From Xiheimicrobium sp052034585 (GTDB lineage Bacteria > Myxococcota > Myxococcia > Myxococcales > Myxococcaceae): a stretch of DNA of 64,000 nucleotides. This document shows positions 61,616 through 64,000 of the stretch, piece after piece. The position numbers and the translations under genes were made by a program. The notes beneath the pieces were generated by a model. The model was not told the origin of the DNA. It worked only from the letters and a program-made list of their open reading frames with translations, and made no database searches. The stretch's first letter is position 1. Each line of letters starts with the position of its first letter. The DNA is taken from NCBI GenBank assembly GCA_052034585.1, contig JBPOIJ010000071.1, positions 30,602-94,601 of the forward strand. Direction: 5' to 3'.

Positions 61616-62575
61616 ATGTCGACCCAACGACGAACGTACTACCCGCCCCTCGAGCCCTACCGAACCGGACGCCTCCAGGTCGGTGACGGACACGAGCTGT
61701 ACTTCGAGGAGTCGGGCAACCCCAAGGGCAAGCCGGTCGTCTTCGTGCACGGCGGCCCCGGCGCGGGCACCGAGCCCAAGCAGCGCCGCTTCTTCGACCC
61801 GTCGACGTACCGCATCGTCCTCTTCGATCAGCGTGGCTGCGGCAAGTCGACGCCGTTCGCCTCGCTCGAGAAGAACACCACGTGGGATCTCGTGGCCGAC
61901 ATGGAGGCGCTGCGGAGCCACCTGGCGATCGAGCGATGGCAGGTCTTCGGCGGCTCCTGGGGTTCGACGCTCGCGCTCGCCTACGCCCAGCTGCACCCGC
62001 GCCGCGTCACCGAGCTCGTGCTCCGCGGCATCTTCCTCCTGCGGAAGTGGGAGATCGACTGGTTCTACCAAGACGGCGCCAGCCACCTCTTCCCCGACGC
62101 GTGGGAGCCGTACCTGCACCACATTCCCGAGAACGAGCGGAAGGACCTGCTCAACGCGTACTACCGGCGGCTCACCTCGAGTGACGTCTCGGTGCGCACC
62201 GAGGCGGCCAAGGCGTGGAGCCAGTGGGAAGGCAAGACGAGCTACCTGCTCCCCAACGAGGCCTACATCTCGAAGACGGGAGAAGACGAGTTCGCCACCG
62301 CGTTCGCGCGAATCGAGTGTCACTACTTCGTGCACAACGGCTGGCTCGATGGCGAGCGCGCGCTCCTCGCGAAGGCGAACGTCGACAAGATTCGCTCGAT
62401 TCCCGCGGTGATCGTGCAGGGCCGCTACGACGTGGTGTGCCCGATGGAGTCAGCGTGGGCGCTCCACCGTGCGTGGCCCGAGGCGTCGCTCAAGATCGTC
62501 GCCGACGCAGGACACGCTGCGCACGAGCCGGGTATCCTCCACGAGCTGGTCCTGGCGACGGACGGCTTTCGGTGA
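61616..62575 (+). CDS. pip: Proline iminopeptidase
   Basis: 319 residues from the ATG at 61616, typical length. It is an alpha/beta hydrolase that removes N-terminal proline from peptides in the cytoplasm. The oxyanion motif HGGPGAG is at 46-51. The nucleophile is Ser114 in FGGSWGSTLAL, the acid Asp272 in GRYDVVCP and the histidine His300 in AGHAAHEP. The N-terminal YYPPLEPYRTGRLQVGDGHEL and the ending match the bacterial Pip (S33) family. The gene stands alone between the PARP-type zinc finger gene and a lipoprotein gene. Confidence 0.93.
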   Translation: MSTQRRTYYPPLEPYRTGRLQVGDGHELYFEESGNPKGKPVVFVHGGPGAGTEPKQRRFFDPSTYRIVLFDQRGCGKSTPFASLEKNTTWDLVADMEALRSHLAIERWQVFGGSWGSTLALAYAQLHPRRVTELVLRGIFLLRKWEIDWFYQDGASHLFPDAWEPYLHHIPENERKDLLNAYYRRLTSSDVSVRTEAAKAWSQWEGKTSYLLPNEAYISKTGEDEFATAFARIECHYFVHNGWLDGERALLAKANVDKIRSIPAVIVQGRYDVVCPMESAWALHRAWPEASLKIVADAGHAAHEPGILHELVLATDGFR

Positions 62576-62625
62576 TCGAGGCGATGCAGCGCTGAGCGGC
62601 CGGCCCAAGCGCGAAGGAGTCGAGC

Positions 62626-63354
62626 GTGCGGTCTCTCGTGGTGGTGATCGCGGTTCACGCGTTGGTGGGCGCGTCGTGTCAGTGTTTCCAACCGGTGGAC
62701 GAGCGTGACGCTGGTCGCGCCGATGGCGGTGCATCGGGCGGGCGTGCGGGCGGGGCGGCGGGCGGAGGCTCGGTGGCCGGCGGAGGTGTCTCTGGTGGGA
62801 TCACTGGCGGCGGCGGCACCGTCGGTGGAGGGAGTGCAGGTGGTGCCTCGGGTGGTGGGGTGGCGTCGGACGGTGGGGCGCGCTGCGTGACGGATCGCGA
62901 CTGTCCGTCACCGGCAGGCTTCCAGTTCTGCTCGAACCCAACCTCGGCGTGCGTGAACGGCTTCTGCCTCGCGGAGTGCGGCCGCCTCGACGGAGGCCGG
63001 ACCTGTCAGTCGTCGACGCCCGAGTGCCTGACCTGCTCGGGAACAGCCTCGTGTGCCCAGTGCCGTGGCCTCGTCTGCTCGTTCAGCGCCCAGCCCGTCA
63101 TCGGAACCTGTGCTCCGCCCTTCGACGACTTCATGCAGTTCACCGTGCAGCCGTTCAGCGGCCGGTGCGGCGCGGGGATCCTCCGCGATGGCGGCATCGT
63201 TGGGGTCTGGGTTGGATCGTTGGCGGCGGGAGGCTCACTCATCGAGATCCCGGCGCTCGGCGGCACCTGTCTCGGGAGCGACCTCTTCACCCAGCTGCCG
63301 CGAACGGTCATCAGCTGCCCGGCCTGTACGTTCATCGCCGAGGGCTGTGAGTAG
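62626..63354 (+). CDS. Gly-rich Cys-rich lipoprotein
   Basis: 242 residues, GTG start with GAAGGAG seven bases before. The signal MRSLVVVIAVHALVGASC has a lipobox (GASC, Cys18). A 50-residue Gly/Ser/Ala linker (about 30-85) precedes a domain with many cysteines. It includes CVTDRDCPS-type units like those of the MopE-like lipoprotein, and CLTCSGTASCAQCRGLVC. The C-terminal 90 residues end in CPACTFIAEGC. It is probably a surface-exposed lipoprotein of unknown role. The composition is typical of Myxococcota lipoproteins. Confidence 0.7.
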   Translation: MRSLVVVIAVHALVGASCQCFQPVDERDAGRADGGASGGRAGGAAGGGSVAGGGVSGGITGGGGTVGGGSAGGASGGGVASDGGARCVTDRDCPSPAGFQFCSNPTSACVNGFCLAECGRLDGGRTCQSSTPECLTCSGTASCAQCRGLVCSFSAQPVIGTCAPPFDDFMQFTVQPFSGRCGAGILRDGGIVGVWVGSLAAGGSLIEIPALGGTCLGSDLFTQLPRTVISCPACTFIAEGCE

Positions 63355-63393
63355 GTCGACCAGCCGATCGAGTCCGGCTAAACGCCGAGCACC

Positions 63394-64000
63394 ATGATCG
63401 AGGTGAAGCAGCTGACGAAGCACTACCGCGTGCACAAGCGCCCGCCGGGGCTGGGCGCGGCGCTCAAGTCGCTCTTCACCCGCGAGTACACGACGGTGAA
63501 GGCGGTCGACGGCATCAGCTTCGACATCAAGGCGGGTGAGCGCGTCGGGTTTCTCGGCCCGAACGGCGCCGGCAAGACGACGACGCTGAAGACCTTGGCC
63601 GGGCTGCTTCATCCGTCGAGCGGCGAGGTGCGCGTCGATGGCCACGTGCCGCAGAAGCGCGAGGCGGCCTACCTGAAGAAGATCATGTTGGTGATGGGCC
63701 AGAAGCAGCAGCTGTTGTGGGATCTGCCGCCCGCCGAGACGTTCGAGATGAACCGGGCGATCTACGACGTGCCGAAGCCGGACTTCGCCGCGCGCATGAG
63801 GGAGCTCTCGGAGTTGCTCGAGCTGGGCGAGCTGGTGAACAAGCCGACGCGACAGCTCTCGCTCGGTGAGCGGATGAAGTGCGAGCTCGCCGCGGCGCTG
63901 GTGCACGGCCCCAAGGTGCTCTTCCTCGACGAGCCCACCATCGGCCTCGACGTCTCGATGCAGGTGGTGATGCGCGACTTCATTCGCCGCTACAACGAGC
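63394..64000 (+). CDS. ABC transporter ATP-binding protein, N-terminal part (cut by window edge)
   Basis: The first 202 codons are present; the C-terminus lies beyond base 64000. The product starts MIEVKQLTKHYRVHKRPPG. It has Walker A LGPNGAGKTT, Q-loop GQKQQLLWDLPPAETF, an LSLGERMK signature and Walker B VLFLDEPTIGLD. The Q-loop and the longer N-terminus (linker with LFTREYTTVKAVDG) fit the ABC-2 exporter group that includes the viologen/antibiotic exporters. The permease genes would be expected downstream, outside the window. Confidence 0.85.
   Translation, partial: MIEVKQLTKHYRVHKRPPGLGAALKSLFTREYTTVKAVDGISFDIKAGERVGFLGPNGAGKTTTLKTLAGLLHPSSGEVRVDGHVPQKREAAYLKKIMLVMGQKQQLLWDLPPAETFEMNRAIYDVPKPDFAARMRELSELLELGELVNKPTRQLSLGERMKCELAAALVHGPKVLFLDEPTIGLDVSMQVVMRDFIRRYNE

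Overview
The window is high-GC (about two-thirds G+C), densely coded DNA with short gene spacings. It looks like a chromosomal segment of a myxobacterium (Myxococcota). Pointers to that group are a MYXO-CTERM-type sorting signal (Cys, hydrophobic stretch, Arg cluster), two TIGR02996 companion-domain proteins, eukaryote-like Ser/Thr kinases next to PEGA and MopE-like proteins, a sigma-54 activator with an FHA domain, many Cys-rich lipoproteins with Asp-Ala-Gly linkers, and a long-form HPF next to the rpoN region. I see no tRNA, rRNA, CRISPR array, insertion sequence or prophage.

Layout. 1-9.7 kb: the start of a C-terminal processing protease (minus), then a giant 2764-residue surface protein that joins an Ig-repeat stalk ending in a MYXO-CTERM-like signal to an OmpA/TSP3 protein, then an EI24-like membrane protein. 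9.8-18.3 kb: housekeeping and mixed genes (glutamate-cysteine ligase, a calpain-type protease operon, a cyclic-nucleotide-binding protein, riboflavin synthase plus a methyltransferase, a CBS-domain cysteine synthase plus TfoX). 18.3-25.8 kb: a dispersed rpoN neighbourhood (ptsN-like, hpf, rpoN, lptB, all minus) interrupted by a NagZ-like lipoprotein, a response regulator-PilZ pair and a lipoprotein. 25.8-29.2 kb: a putative amidoligase overlapping a repeat protein, a membrane protein and a methyltransferase. 29.3-34.6 kb: an ArnT-like glycosyltransferase and two radical-SAM enzymes flanking an FNR-like regulator. 34.6-37.2 kb: an envelope operon (OM barrel-like, LptC-like, metalloprotease, LptA-like). 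37.2-37.8 kb: an ECF sigma factor with a very clear intrinsic terminator.

38.1-46.6 kb is the most interesting block. A visible promoter precedes co-directional genes for nicotinate phosphoribosyltransferase, PP2C phosphatase, YegI-like kinase with a zinc ribbon, a nicotinamidase-like cysteine hydrolase, a vWA (TerY-like) protein, a TIGR02996/leucine-rich protein and a glycine-rich protein. The PP2C/kinase/vWA trio matches the TerY-P triad. Here it is interleaved with both enzymes that turn nicotinamide into NaMN, which suggests phosphorylation-controlled NAD salvage, or an NAD-linked stress or defence system.

46.6-64 kb: DUF2891 protein, glutaminyl-tRNA synthetase with an extra C-terminal tRNA-binding domain, a probably dead trypsin-like lipoprotein, a lipoprotein, an FHA/sigma-54 activator, a low-complexity protein, a kinase-PEGA-MopE-like lipoprotein operon, a pectin-acetylesterase-like lipoprotein, a PARP-type zinc finger/TIGR02996 protein, proline iminopeptidase, a Gly-rich lipoprotein and the start of an ABC exporter ATPase.

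All functions are read from motifs and family resemblance by eye; no database search was possible.
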